64,000 nt of DNA. Source: Cristatella mucedo (lineage: Eukaryota > Bryozoa > Phylactolaemata > Cristatellidae). The translations under genes and the position numbers were made by a program. Each line of letters begins with the position of its first letter. Within the stretch, counting starts at the first letter, position 1. The notes below the pieces were generated by a model. That model had not been told where the DNA came from, ran no database searches, and worked only from the letters and a program-made list of their open reading frames with translations. The stretch spans positions 8,055,001-8,119,000 of the forward strand of contig WPIO01000010.1 of assembly GCA_009760855.2 (NCBI GenBank), given 5' to 3'. Positions 37,476-47,260 of this stretch are shown here, piece after piece.

Positions 37476-37565
37476 CAGGAATAAATACTTGCCTGCTGCT
37501 TGGCTCGAACCTACGACCTGGGTTGTTGACACATGAGCACCTTAATACTAGGTAAAGACCGAGCA
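37476..37565 (-). mobile_element. SINE head fragment (tRNA-like)
   Basis: On the minus strand it reads gtattaaggtgctcatgtg, then a B-box-like ggttcgagcc. No body follows. Confidence 0.55.
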
Positions 37566-38124
37566 GCACATAAACAACCTAGCCTACCCCAAACTAGCTA
37601 GAATTTGCCAGGTATGGCTTGGGTGTACCCATGCCACTCGTAATTGAAAAGCACCTGATCTACAAACTATATGAAAAAACAATGTCAGTGGATCATGGAT
37701 CCTAGTATGCAAACACCAACGGCATGCAGCAACTCCACATATGCAATAGCCGACAATAATACTAAGCATGAACTAATTAAATTGACGGCAGCCCTAGAGT
37801 ATGGCCTAATCAGCAAATGGGTCGCTACCTGGGAAACAAATAGGAGCGTTGAATTATGTGGACTATACCATAATATGACTAATTATGGACACAGGGCCCA
37901 TTAGTAGCACATTCGTGGCTCGTTTAGGACTGCTTGGATAGAGCATACACCAAAGTCGGTCCGATTGCAGCAAAGACCTTAGCACTTAGTCTTCATTGAA
38001 CCCAAGCACAAACGTAGGTAATAACTTGGAATCAGTCCTCATGATTATCAGCTGCTCAGCAACAAACAGCTTGAGAAACATCCAGAATACTCTTGTGCAA
38101 AACCTAGAAATGTGCGGTCGTATA

Positions 38125-39300
38125 ATAATAGTAATAATAATAATAACACACTTGATAAAAAAACCTCAGAGAACTCAATCTCTTTCTAAGCACTTTACAT
38201 TTGCTGCAAAGGAGGTAAGATCGAACGGTGAGTGGTAGCATGCTCGACAAACAACAAGAATAACATGGTTAGGGGTGACATGCACAGGGTCAGCATGCAA
38301 GTGGGGATAGTGACAGCATGCACAGCATCAGCACGAATAAGCACATAAAGGATAAATCACAGGGACCCACTACACGCTGTCATAAATAGGAGTTTATAGT
38401 TTCTTTTTAAATGTGGTCAAGTCAGGGAATGTCGTGACGCAAGTCGGGAAAGAGTTCCAGGCTTTGCAAGCCTACAAACTAAAGGCACGGTCTCCTAAGA
38501 ATTTGAGGTTTGTACGAGGTATAGGTAAACAGTTAGATTCCGAAAAGCAGATGGTACGACGCTTAACCTGCCTGGTAGGGCAGTAGATCTGATAGGTAGC
38601 TGGAGCCAAAGAATGAAGGGATCTAAAAGTGAGCGACAAAACCTTCAAGTCGGTGCGTTACATGACTGGTAGCCAGTGGAGGTCTGCGAGAAGTGGTGTG
38701 ATGTGGCAACTGCACCACTCACGATAAACAAGCAGAGCTGCAGAGTTTTGCACCAGCTGTAAGCGCCTGATTGCACAGGCCGGTAGACCAGCAAGCAGTG
38801 AGCTACAGAAGTCAAGATGGGATGTCACAAATGCATGGACCAACTTAGATGGGGTATCTCTGCCTAAATAGCCCGAATTTTAGCAATGCTATTTAGCTGA
38901 AAGTAGGCAGACTTGATTGTGGAGCTGATGTGGTCGTCTAACGAAAGGTCATTTTGGAACATGACACCTAGATTTCGTGCAGATTCAACAGGAGATACGC
39001 TGTCAAAGCCGATTTTGAGTGTTAGCCTCTCCAATTTCTGAATCACACTTGGTTTGCCCATAACTAGGAAGTTGGTTTTATCATCATTCAATTTGACAAT
39101 TTGCTGCCATCCATGTGCGGATGTCATCAATACATGCAGCAAGGGAGTTAAGAGAATTCGACATGCTGGAGGGCAGGGAGGGATCAAAGCAAAGGTACAA
39201 CCGAGTATCATCCACATAGAAGTGAAAGCCTAGATTTCTCTTGGCAATCACATCACCAAGAGGAAGAGTATAAACCGTGAAAAGAATAGGACCGTGAAAA
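38125..39300 (-). mobile_element. L2-like LINE, 5'-truncated copy
   Basis: Minus strand. ATA repeats and the tail at 38125-38220, then the C-terminal region (38843-38658 frame: [20 protein letters not shown]), NFLVMGKPSVIQKLERLTLK (39217-38864 frame) and [16 protein letters not shown] (39323-39084 frame; catalytic A replaced by V). The reading frame is broken in several places. Confidence 0.88.
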
Positions 39301-39415
39301 GAACAGTATAAACTATAACACAAACATTAGCAGTATAAATCATAGCATAAACACTATAAACCAGAACATAAACCGTGAAAAGAACAGTATAAATATAATA
39401 CACGGTTAAAAGCTA
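39240..39415. repeat. Short AT-rich tandem reiteration of a LINE segment
   Basis: The LINE phrase ataaaccgtgaaaagaa recurs with cagtataaa units several times past the point where LINE homology stops. Confidence 0.55.
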
Positions 39416-39743
39416 AGTGAAACACGACGTCCAGAACCTTGAAGATAGGCAATGGGTCACGGTTGACATGTAACAGAGCTACAGAGCGGAAACAACCCAA
39501 TCAATGACACGTGACAACGTCATGAGATAATGACATGCAAGATTACTGCAAGGCCACTCACGAAATATTGTGTGAAAGATGGGCCTCTGGTGATTACCGA
39601 GCCACACCTACTGCCAAATTCATTCTGTCTCGATGCTACCAAGCAAACTGTAAAGTTCATGCAGAGCTTTCAAATCAGAGCTAATGGGTCGGTCCATGTG
39701 ATTTTCTGGTACAGCTAAAAACTTTGCAGGGGCGTCTTGATAA

Positions 39744-39744
<1 letters not shown>

Positions 39745-39804
<60 letters not shown>
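39745..39804. repeat. (GA)n microsatellite
   Basis: A pure GA run followed by purine-rich decay to about 39970. Confidence 0.95.
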
Positions 39805-39808
<4 letters not shown>

Positions 39809-39979
39809 AAGAAAGTGATAGTGATACATAGTAAAAGAAAGAGGGTGATGGGAGAGCAAAAGAAAGAAAGTAAATAAAATGCTGAAAAAAAGAAATAAAG
39901 AGAGGATCTGGGGTAGAAATAGTGAGAAAGAGAGGAGCAAAAATATAAGGAGGTAAAAATAAGGAGAGAGACAGATTGA

Positions 39980-40137
39980 CACTGTCCACGTGACCTCTAA
40001 CCATGTTATGTTTGTTGACATTGTGCACGATTCCAGTAACCATTTGATCATGCTTCCTTTACAGCAAATGTAAAGTGCAAGAACGAGATTAAGTTACCTG
40101 AGAATGCTATACAAATATATTATTATTATTATTATAA
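39980..40137 (+). mobile_element. L2-like LINE 3' end
   Basis: Plus strand: cctttacagcaaatgtaaag, gagattaagttacctgag and ATT repeats at 40120-40137. Confidence 0.8.
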
Positions 40138-40796
40138 CTATAACCATGACAACTTGTACATAATGATGCTCAGTAACATTTATTAAGTCTGCACCCGACC
40201 CGGAAATTTTCAAAAAAGAGACTTCTTGTGTATCCATGACTGCCCTGATGCTACCTGGTGGAGCCTTTATGTTGTATTATGACTGACCAACTTTCTTAAT
40301 TTTGCTGTGCTCACGCATAGTCACTGAATGCTTGCTATATAAAAAATAGCACTAAATCACCATTATCATAATAATCTAACACAGAAGAAGAGATCAAAGG
40401 TTAGCATTCTCATTAACATTACGACGATCAGGTAATAATTTTTCAAAACAAAATCTATTTATGCTTGCAACAGCAGAGTAATATCCACATACCGATCATT
40501 TGCACCGTGAAGGAAACTGCTCATGTAAATGCTTAGCTAAGAAGCAGGCACATCTGACAAAGGCTTTCTCATATCACTAGGCCTAGGGCCTGGATGATGT
40601 GAATATTTTACGACCAACTAGCGAACATACAAATGCTTTCATTTCATTAGTTGAATTTCTTGTTCACATCTTCGTACAAACAAGGAATAGACTAAACATC
40701 ACTGAGCCATCAACCATGTGCATTTGTAATGCTACAATGACTCAGGAAGAAAGAATGGGTAATTTCGACCTCAGCAGTGGACCCACATAAATACTA

Positions 40797-40968
40797 GCTG
40801 ATTTAACAGCCTCTTTTTTTATAGCGACAGGGGAGCCTTTACTGCTATCACTGCCGATTGCAGCGACGATAAAGGATCGCCTGCCATAGGATTCAAACCC
40901 ACGACCTCGGTCCCGAGGTCGTGAAAAGCAACGGCCTTACCTAGTGAGCCATCATGGCTTACTGCATG
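40797..40968 (-). mobile_element. tRNA-derived SINE, family A
   Basis: Reverse complement of the family A copy at 9848, including ggattcaaacccacgacctc and the palindromic stretch ctcggtcccgag shared with that copy. Confidence 0.82.
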
Positions 40969-40989
40969 GGAGGCTTAGGACACTGTGTA

Positions 40990-41152
40990 TGTTCTCACTA
41001 ACCCATTGACCTGTTTCCTTTACAGTATAGGTAACGTGCTTAGATAAAGATTTAGTCCACTTAGAGTGCCACACAAATGTCTTACAATGACGATGACAAT
41101 GATTATTATTACATCAATTATTATTATTACATCAATTATTATTATTACATCA
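40990..41152 (+). mobile_element. LINE 3' end grading into an 18-base minisatellite
   Basis: A diverged tail (ggtaacgtgcttagataaag) leads into about three repeats of attattattacatcaatt at 41101-41152. Confidence 0.6.
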
Positions 41153-41209
41153 TCCTGGTGGTTCAGTAATCTTGATAGGCAAAAGTGCATGCACACTAAC
41201 TGGTGCAGT

Positions 41210-41333
41210 TCTGGTTTGGCACAGGAGTAATGTGCTTGCCTTTAAATGACCGGGTTCGTGGCTCCAGCCCTTCGGTATATGTAACATGCCTAGACAGAGA
41301 TAAAGTTCTCTTAGGGTGCTAGACAAATGACGT
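41210..41333 (+). mobile_element. tRNA-derived SINE, family B, diverged
   Basis: Head tctggtttggcacaggagta, then the tail gacagagataaagttctctt and agggtgctagacaaatga. Confidence 0.7.
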
Positions 41334-42529
41334 ACTTTTTAACAATACTGCTTATAAAATACCTATATTATTTGGCACACTGTGACAAGAGTTTGGTAGA
41401 AACAACCTTGCATTGAAACTAAAAGGTTGGAGTTTTATAACCTTGACCTCGACTGCACCTCCTAACCATGATCGGGTTTCAGCCCCTTCTCGATGCAATA
41501 TTGGTAATACAATTCGTGTTTCGGCATTCGGATATTTGACGAGCTTTGACAATTCCGACAACATCTAACTGATATCCCTACGATTGATAACTTCTTATTC
41601 AAATGGCTTCTAACAGAAAGCAGATGTTATTCCAAATTGGCAACGTTTGAGCAAGCAATTAATAATGACTTGGGCTGGTAAGATAAATGGGAACTGGAGA
41701 GTCTGCAAATGTCGACAGGGGCAAGTAAATTCAAAGTGATGCTAAGCAACCAATTGTGGCACACTACCTATACATATATCTGGCACGAAAACTCCAGCTA
41801 TTGCTATATAAATGTACAGTGTCGTGAAGTTAGTAGGTTGAAGTTCAGGGTTTCATGTGCATACAAACTGAAGGCTCGTCTCTGAACTGAAGGATATAAG
41901 ATAGGTTCGAGTAACAGACGGACCCAATTCCTACAGACAAGGTGGTGTGAAGGAAGGGCTTTTATACTGGGGCAACATCTTAAGGATCAGACCTGCAATG
42001 AACCAAAGCAAAATCCCTTGATTGGTTCGTACCATTCGGACCCTAGTCGGCAGGCAAAAAAGTCCCTCGCACAAGAACTTGATGATAAAAAAGGCTGTAG
42101 CTGAATTAGGCACAGTAGGATATATCACAGCAGTGTGGACATTACACCAAAATGCACCATCCCTCACGACGAAGGTCATGCCGAAGTACAAACCACCTCC
42201 TTTGCCAGAGTACTGGTTAGGTTCCTTAGATGCTCAGATCATATTATCACACAAGACTAGAGAGACGTAGATCCAGTCAAGAAAGGCCGGTGTTTAAAGG
42301 GCTTTATCTGACTGCAGATATGCTTAAAGTTGTTTGGCCTCTCGCAAACGAGGTTTTGAGTGTTTGCTTCTTTACTTTAAGGCACTTTCTTCCGGAACTC
42401 ATATTGTAGGAATGGCTAATTCTCACATGTATAATATAATGGTTAACAAGATCTTAAACTAAGTAGGCTTAGTATGGTGTAGACTTCCTCTTATCATAGT
42501 ATATACCTTTCGCTTTCGCTGATTTACCC
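41334..42529. other. No gene recognised
   Basis: Overlapping frames at 41931-42270 on both strands have no recognisable signature. Confidence 0.4.
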
Positions 42530-42873
42530 GCCAAGCACAATCTAGGCTTTCATGTTTATGAAGACAACACACAGTACCTGTGCTTTGATCCCTCCACTGC
42601 CGTTCAGCACCTCAAACTCAACTCCCTCGCAGCATGTATTGATTGCTGAAGTCGCACTTAGATGACATAACTTTCTCAAGCTGAATGATGGTAAAACTAA
42701 CTTACTAGGTATGTACAAATCTGGTCTCACTCAGAAATTGAAAGTCCAAACTCTTAAAATGAATGGCCAGTATATCTCCTGCAGCATGCGCATGCAATCT
42801 GGGTGTCCTGCTCCAAAGTGACCTCTCACTAGATGACCACTTAAACTCCTTAGTCCAGTCTGCCTACTTAAAT

Positions 42874-42911
<38 letters not shown>

Positions 42912-42912
42912 T

Positions 42913-42952
<40 letters not shown>

Positions 42953-43460
42953 AACTTTACATATACTTCCAGCTAAGTAGCATTGCAAAATTCGGGCTTG
43001 CTTAGATATCAGGCCAAGCATCGTACCACCCGTTTTTCGGAATCCAACAGTCTACAAATTCCTCGTACAAACCTTAAATCCTTTGGAGACCGTGCATTTA
43101 GTTCATATGCTCCCAAAGCCTGGAACTCCCTCCCGACCTGCGTCAGAACATCCCCTGACCTGACCACATTTAAAAGGAACTTAAAAACACACCTATTTAG
43201 GACAGCATTTAGTGGGTCCCTGTGATTCGTCCTTGATGTGCTTATGCGTGCTGACACTGTGCATGCTGCCACTAAACACATTTGCATGCTGACCCTGTGC
43301 ATGTCACCCCTAACTATATTATTCATTGTGTTTGTTTTTCAAGCATGATTTTACTTACCATTCAATTGCATTTCACTTTGCAGCAAATGTAAAGCGACTA
43401 GAAAGAGATTAAGTTCTCTGTGGGCGCTTTATCAAGTGCAGTATTATTATTATTATTATA
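42530..43460 (+). mobile_element. L2-like LINE with a (TA)n palindrome in its body
   Basis: Plus strand. It starts at the YADD region (degraded, ctttcatgtttatgaagac), runs through FLKLNDGK-like and ASISPA...LGV sequence to about 42875, is broken by the TA palindrome, resumes at 42965 and, after a deletion, gives the intact C-terminus [20 protein letters not shown] (42983-43225 frame). It ends in agagattaagttctctgtgg and ATT repeats. The last 400 bases are almost identical to the copy at 6976-7440. Confidence 0.88.
42878..42958. repeat. (TA)n palindrome
   Basis: Two TA runs. The second is flanked by aaagttcc (42908-42915) and ggaacttt (42951-42958), giving a perfect 51-base palindrome likely to extrude as a cruciform. 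Confidence 0.9.
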
Positions 43461-43499
43461 TGAGTGCCAGAGCCAGGCTGAGCCCAGCACGTGTTACAT

Positions 43500-43650
43500 C
43501 CCGATCAGATCTGCGTTTCTCCTGTCCGTACAAAGACGCTTACAGTTGGTGCAAAACTCAAAAGCCAAGCTTTTCTGTCGCGCATGTTGCAGCTGCCATG
43601 TTACACCACTACTCACACTCGTCTGTTCCTAAAAGCATTGGCTCCATCTG
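43500..43650 (+). mobile_element. L2-like LINE fragment
   Basis: Contains ttggtgcaaaactcaaaagc and a tgccatgttacaccactact stretch, equivalent to the region before LHWLP in the LINE protein. Confidence 0.6.
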
Positions 43651-44544
43651 CGCGAACTCCCTACGGCTCACAGCAGCAGGGCCTCACGTAGGACCTGACC
43701 GGAAGTCAAGCTCGCCGTCGCCGTGCGGCTCCGCCGCCTCCTCTACTGCAAGGCGACACGCCTTGCACATGGACCACTGGCCTTCTAAGCCAGTAGCAAC
43801 AACTTCGCATTCGAGGCTGGACCTAACTTTTTTGGGGGATTTAGCTCAAGAAGGCACCAGCTTGAGCCAGCTGCTTAACGCGATTCTTTTACATTGCGCG
43901 GGTCCGACCAGTGCAGTGGCTCGGGCCAGACAAGACGTGTGTGGAACTTGGGGTGAGCCATTTCAGAGATACGCTAAGGACGCCAGTTTTTACACTAGTA
44001 ATATACGTGTATTCTGCATCGAAATACCCGGTAACGACATAAAAGCGCGGCGTAATACCGGGTGACAGCAGCGCTACCCCCACTCCTCCGACTTCGCGGA
44101 GTTGGCCGCATTTACGAGGGCGGCCCAACTCGACCGACTTAAGGGGAAGGCAAGGTCGTCGGAATAGTGCGCTCGACACTAACCTTGCTGATTTAGCGCA
44201 TACATTCTGCGTTGAAGAACGCAGCGACGTCGACAAGCCCGTCACTTGCCGACGGGAATGAGTTCAGGAACAACACTGGAAGAGCGACGACGGAAATGAC
44301 ATCATCTGTATGCATGACCTTGTCCTATGTAAACCGGGTATCCCCCAGCCCATGAGAACTGGGCGTGTGACTTTTTTGTGACCGTACCTCCCGGGCGACT
44401 GTTGCGAGGCGGCTACGTAGGACGTTGCCTAAAGCAGCTCGAGCTCTCCTGAAGCGCGGTGGTATCACAAGAAGCGCCAACCTTAACTTAACGAGACAAA
44501 AAACCAACATTTATTTCCTTAGGGAAATATTTCCATGTATATAG
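43651..44544. other. GC-rich patch, no confirmed gene
   Basis: CpG-rich DNA containing the weak VPS28 exon 1 candidate. The frame at 43889-44245 (minus) has no known signature. Confidence 0.4.
43688..43770 (-). CDS. Weak candidate for the first coding exon of VPS28
   Basis: On the minus strand an ATG at 43770 opens 27 codons plus two bases and ends at a donor gtgagg. The phase is the one the first confirmed VPS28 exon needs, and the exon lies in a GC-rich, CpG-rich patch as first exons often do. The residues (starting MCKACRLAVEE) match no VPS28 N-terminus I know, but that part is not conserved. The intron would be 6.4 kb and would contain a LINE. This is an inference from phase and context only. 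Confidence 0.22.
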
Positions 44545-45547
44545 TGTTACGAACCCAATGCAGCGGCTTCTAAACTAAAGTCCTTTGTAACGAACACAGC
44601 GCACGTATCGGGTGCCAGTTTGTGCAGATGCGAGATGAATAGTAGTCATTGACTGGCGCCAGCGAGAGTATCGCCAAGGTACCGGCATACACCAAGGCTG
44701 CGCACGATAATATTGTTATTGTATTTGCAACGGAGCAGCTCTCAGGCTAGCCGCGATATTAGCCCTTGCCTTAGTGGGTCTGACTAGGGTACCTGGAGCA
44801 ACCGTAGCGGGCGGACTAGCCAAGAACAATTGGGTAGGGGGGACACATTAGTTAAACCGGGAGCGGAGCGAGGCGTCAGTTGACAGCGAGATCCGCTTAG
44901 GTTAGAATGGAGCTTGGGTAGACAAAGAGCGGTCAGGATGTGGTCTGACTACTGTGCTCCACTAGACAAAGAGCTAAAGGATGGCAAGCTGGCGGAGGAT
45001 CCAGCTAATAAATTACAGGCAGATGCGAATAGGCCGAGGACGGACACCGAGAGCTAGGGTCCGACAAAAATAGCAGCTACGCTCAAGGTCAAGAGGCGGG
45101 GAGAGAGAGATATAAACGAGACGACTGACAGAGCTCAGGGCTGCAGCTTCGGTAGACTACGCTTCAAGAGCACGAGAGGCGAACCTACGGCGACGGACAG
45201 CTAAGTGCAACTTAGGCTGCGCAGTTGTGTTCTGCCGGCTACTCAGTTAGCTGCTCGTATCTTGGGGTGCTGTAGCGACACGCGCATAGGGTAGTTAGAT
45301 ATAGTCGGTCTTCGGGAGTTTTGCGCAGTAAACTCCGTCGGACCGATACGCGCCGCGTAAACGCACAGGGTAGTTGGTTATACTCGGGCTTCGAGAGTTC
45401 GCGCAGTTAACTCCGTCGGTCCGGTGCGCGCCGCGTAAAGCGTTGCGCCGTCGCGTAACCACTACTAACAGGCCCACAATAAACTATTGCTTTCGGCACC
45501 CATTTGTGGCCGCCTGTGTTTTAACCACATCGCAGCACTGCATCACA
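44545..45547 (+). mobile_element. Probable solo LTR
   Basis: Begins TGTTACGAACCC and ends GCATCACA, the TG...CA form of an LTR. TATAAA at 45111-45116 and AATAAA at 45478 are in promoter/poly(A) order. A 79-base duplication lies between them. No reverse transcriptase is adjacent and I do not see a matching target duplication, so the exact ends could shift. Confidence 0.55.
45283..45440. repeat. 79-base tandem duplication inside the LTR
   Basis: Copies start near 45285 and 45364. Both contain agggtagtt, a cttcg-gag box, ctccgtcgg and cgcgccgcgtaaa. Confidence 0.85.
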
Positions 45548-45999
45548 ATGTCCACCGGTAGAGAACCGGGGGACGAACTTCTTCGCGGTTACATATTTAA
45601 TTTTCTGATGTTCAACAATAAATACATTGCAATATTTAATTCCAAAATACAACGTATTGCAATAGTCAATTCAAAAAATACAATATATATATAGTAATAT
45701 TCTATCCCACCAATGCAATATATTGCACGCTGTATGTTGCAATGTTTTTCTCTGTGCTTTCAGCAATAATTTTCATGTTCCTGTTCGTTCTCTTCGTTAT
45801 CATTACCTATCTCTGAGACTTTTTCATTCACTATCAATGCGACCAGAGCCAAATGCCCAAGTGACTTGTTTTTATTCAGAAAAAGCAGCGCCTCCAACAA
45901 TCTGGGTTGCAAACTACGCTGGTGAGGACAAAACACACACTGATTCAGGAAGGCAGTCGAGAAAGTGAGTGGAATGGAAATCGCAGCTTACGACGGTTG

Positions 46000-46400
46000 G
46001 AAAGGGTGTGTCACAGGCGGCAGCACTAGAATTGACATCGTTTCGTAAATATTATCCACAGTCTACGATCTCCGGAGCAAAAGATTATGCTGACAGCAGA
46101 GGGCTGGAAAAGGTTCAAACTAGATCAGCAGTTCAGCTAGGTATGAAGGAGCCAGGCCATGGCGGGACTTGTGGATCGGTAAGAATTTTGCTCTGTATCT
46201 GTTAACCAACCGGGAGCCATTGCAGCTCCTTCAGCAAAAGAGACACGTGGCTGAACCTCGGGGATATTTGTTGACTAGCCTTGCAGCCATAATCATCACG
46301 AGCTGCAGAGGCTAAATGACTGCTTTCATTAGCCCCGCCAAAAAGGAATTGCAGTATTCTTGCCTAGGTAGAAGGGGGAGGGGCTATTTGATTTTTAAAA
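46000..46400 (-). mobile_element. Second-lineage LINE fragment
   Basis: Shares with 11195-11640 the stretches acggttggaaagg, gcagttcagctagg, gccatggcgggacttgtgga and aagaattttgctctgtatc. Confidence 0.7.
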
Positions 46401-46655
46401 GTCGCCGTGGTAGACTGCCTCTAATCTTAAACAGGGATTGGACTTGATGGCTATCTGTGAAAATAAGAGTGGTCGGCTGAACTCGGTTCGGCTGGACCAT
46501 AACACGGAGCACGTTGGTTTATCTTGGTGCTTTTTGCTATGAAGAGTCAGTGACAACTTTCCGTTCTTATGCAATCGTCGTGAAATTATGTCGCTCATCA
46601 TAAACATATTACCATTCTCATTTAGACTATCGAGATTATCGTCCGAGCTATAACT

Positions 46656-46883
46656 ATGAGCTCTACATCGCTGCGAGATTCTTCAATTTGCAGTGTCAGC
46701 CACGTGCATAAGGTGAAAAGTAAACGTAAAGATGAGCCTTTTCAGCAGCCTTGTTTACAGGTATATGACGGAGAGCATTCTGAGCGCCGATCATCTATAA
46801 CTTCCATAGCAGATGGCAATCAAAGATGGCCTGCTTTAGGACTTCTACGCACGACACTCACAGCTATTAAAATGAAGGTGTGA
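46656..46883 (+). CDS. Unrecognised exon-like open frame (75 residues)
   Basis: ATG at 46656 opens MSSTSLRDSSICSVSHVHKV, then a basic KSKRK, then GEHSERRSSITSIADGNQRW and LGLLRTTLTAIKMK before GTG TGA. The composition is not repeat-like and resembles a regulated N-terminal region (RRSS basic-serine motif, hydrophobic helix). There is an internal ag/gt context at 46760 and a poor donor-like gtgtga at the end, so it could be an exon of a gene whose other exons I cannot find. I cannot name the family. Confidence 0.3.
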   Translation: MSSTSLRDSSICSVSHVHKVKSKRKDEPFQQPCLQVYDGEHSERRSSITSIADGNQRWPALGLLRTTLTAIKMKV

Positions 46884-47223
46884 CGTAAAGGAAACCTGTA
46901 GTTGTCGTGTGTCTCGATTCACTTATTCATTTCATTGTGGTCTCATACCTGTATCTACTCGTTTGGTCATGAAAAGACAGTCAGAGCTTGTACTCTCAAC
47001 CCAGAGACATCAAGCTATGCATTACCGTCGTAGTAGCCGCGCTATGTCGCCCGGCTGATACAGAAGTGCTGTGTGCTTAGGATTCTCATCGGCTGGGGCA
47101 ACGCCCTGGTTGTGTTGCCCTGTCCGGCTTTGAAGCTGTAGAATTGGGGCTAATCGAGGCCAACTACTTTAGCATGCTATAGCCACGATGTTGCACTGAT
47201 ATTTTTCTCCTAAATTAAGGGGT

Positions 47224-47260
<37 letters not shown>

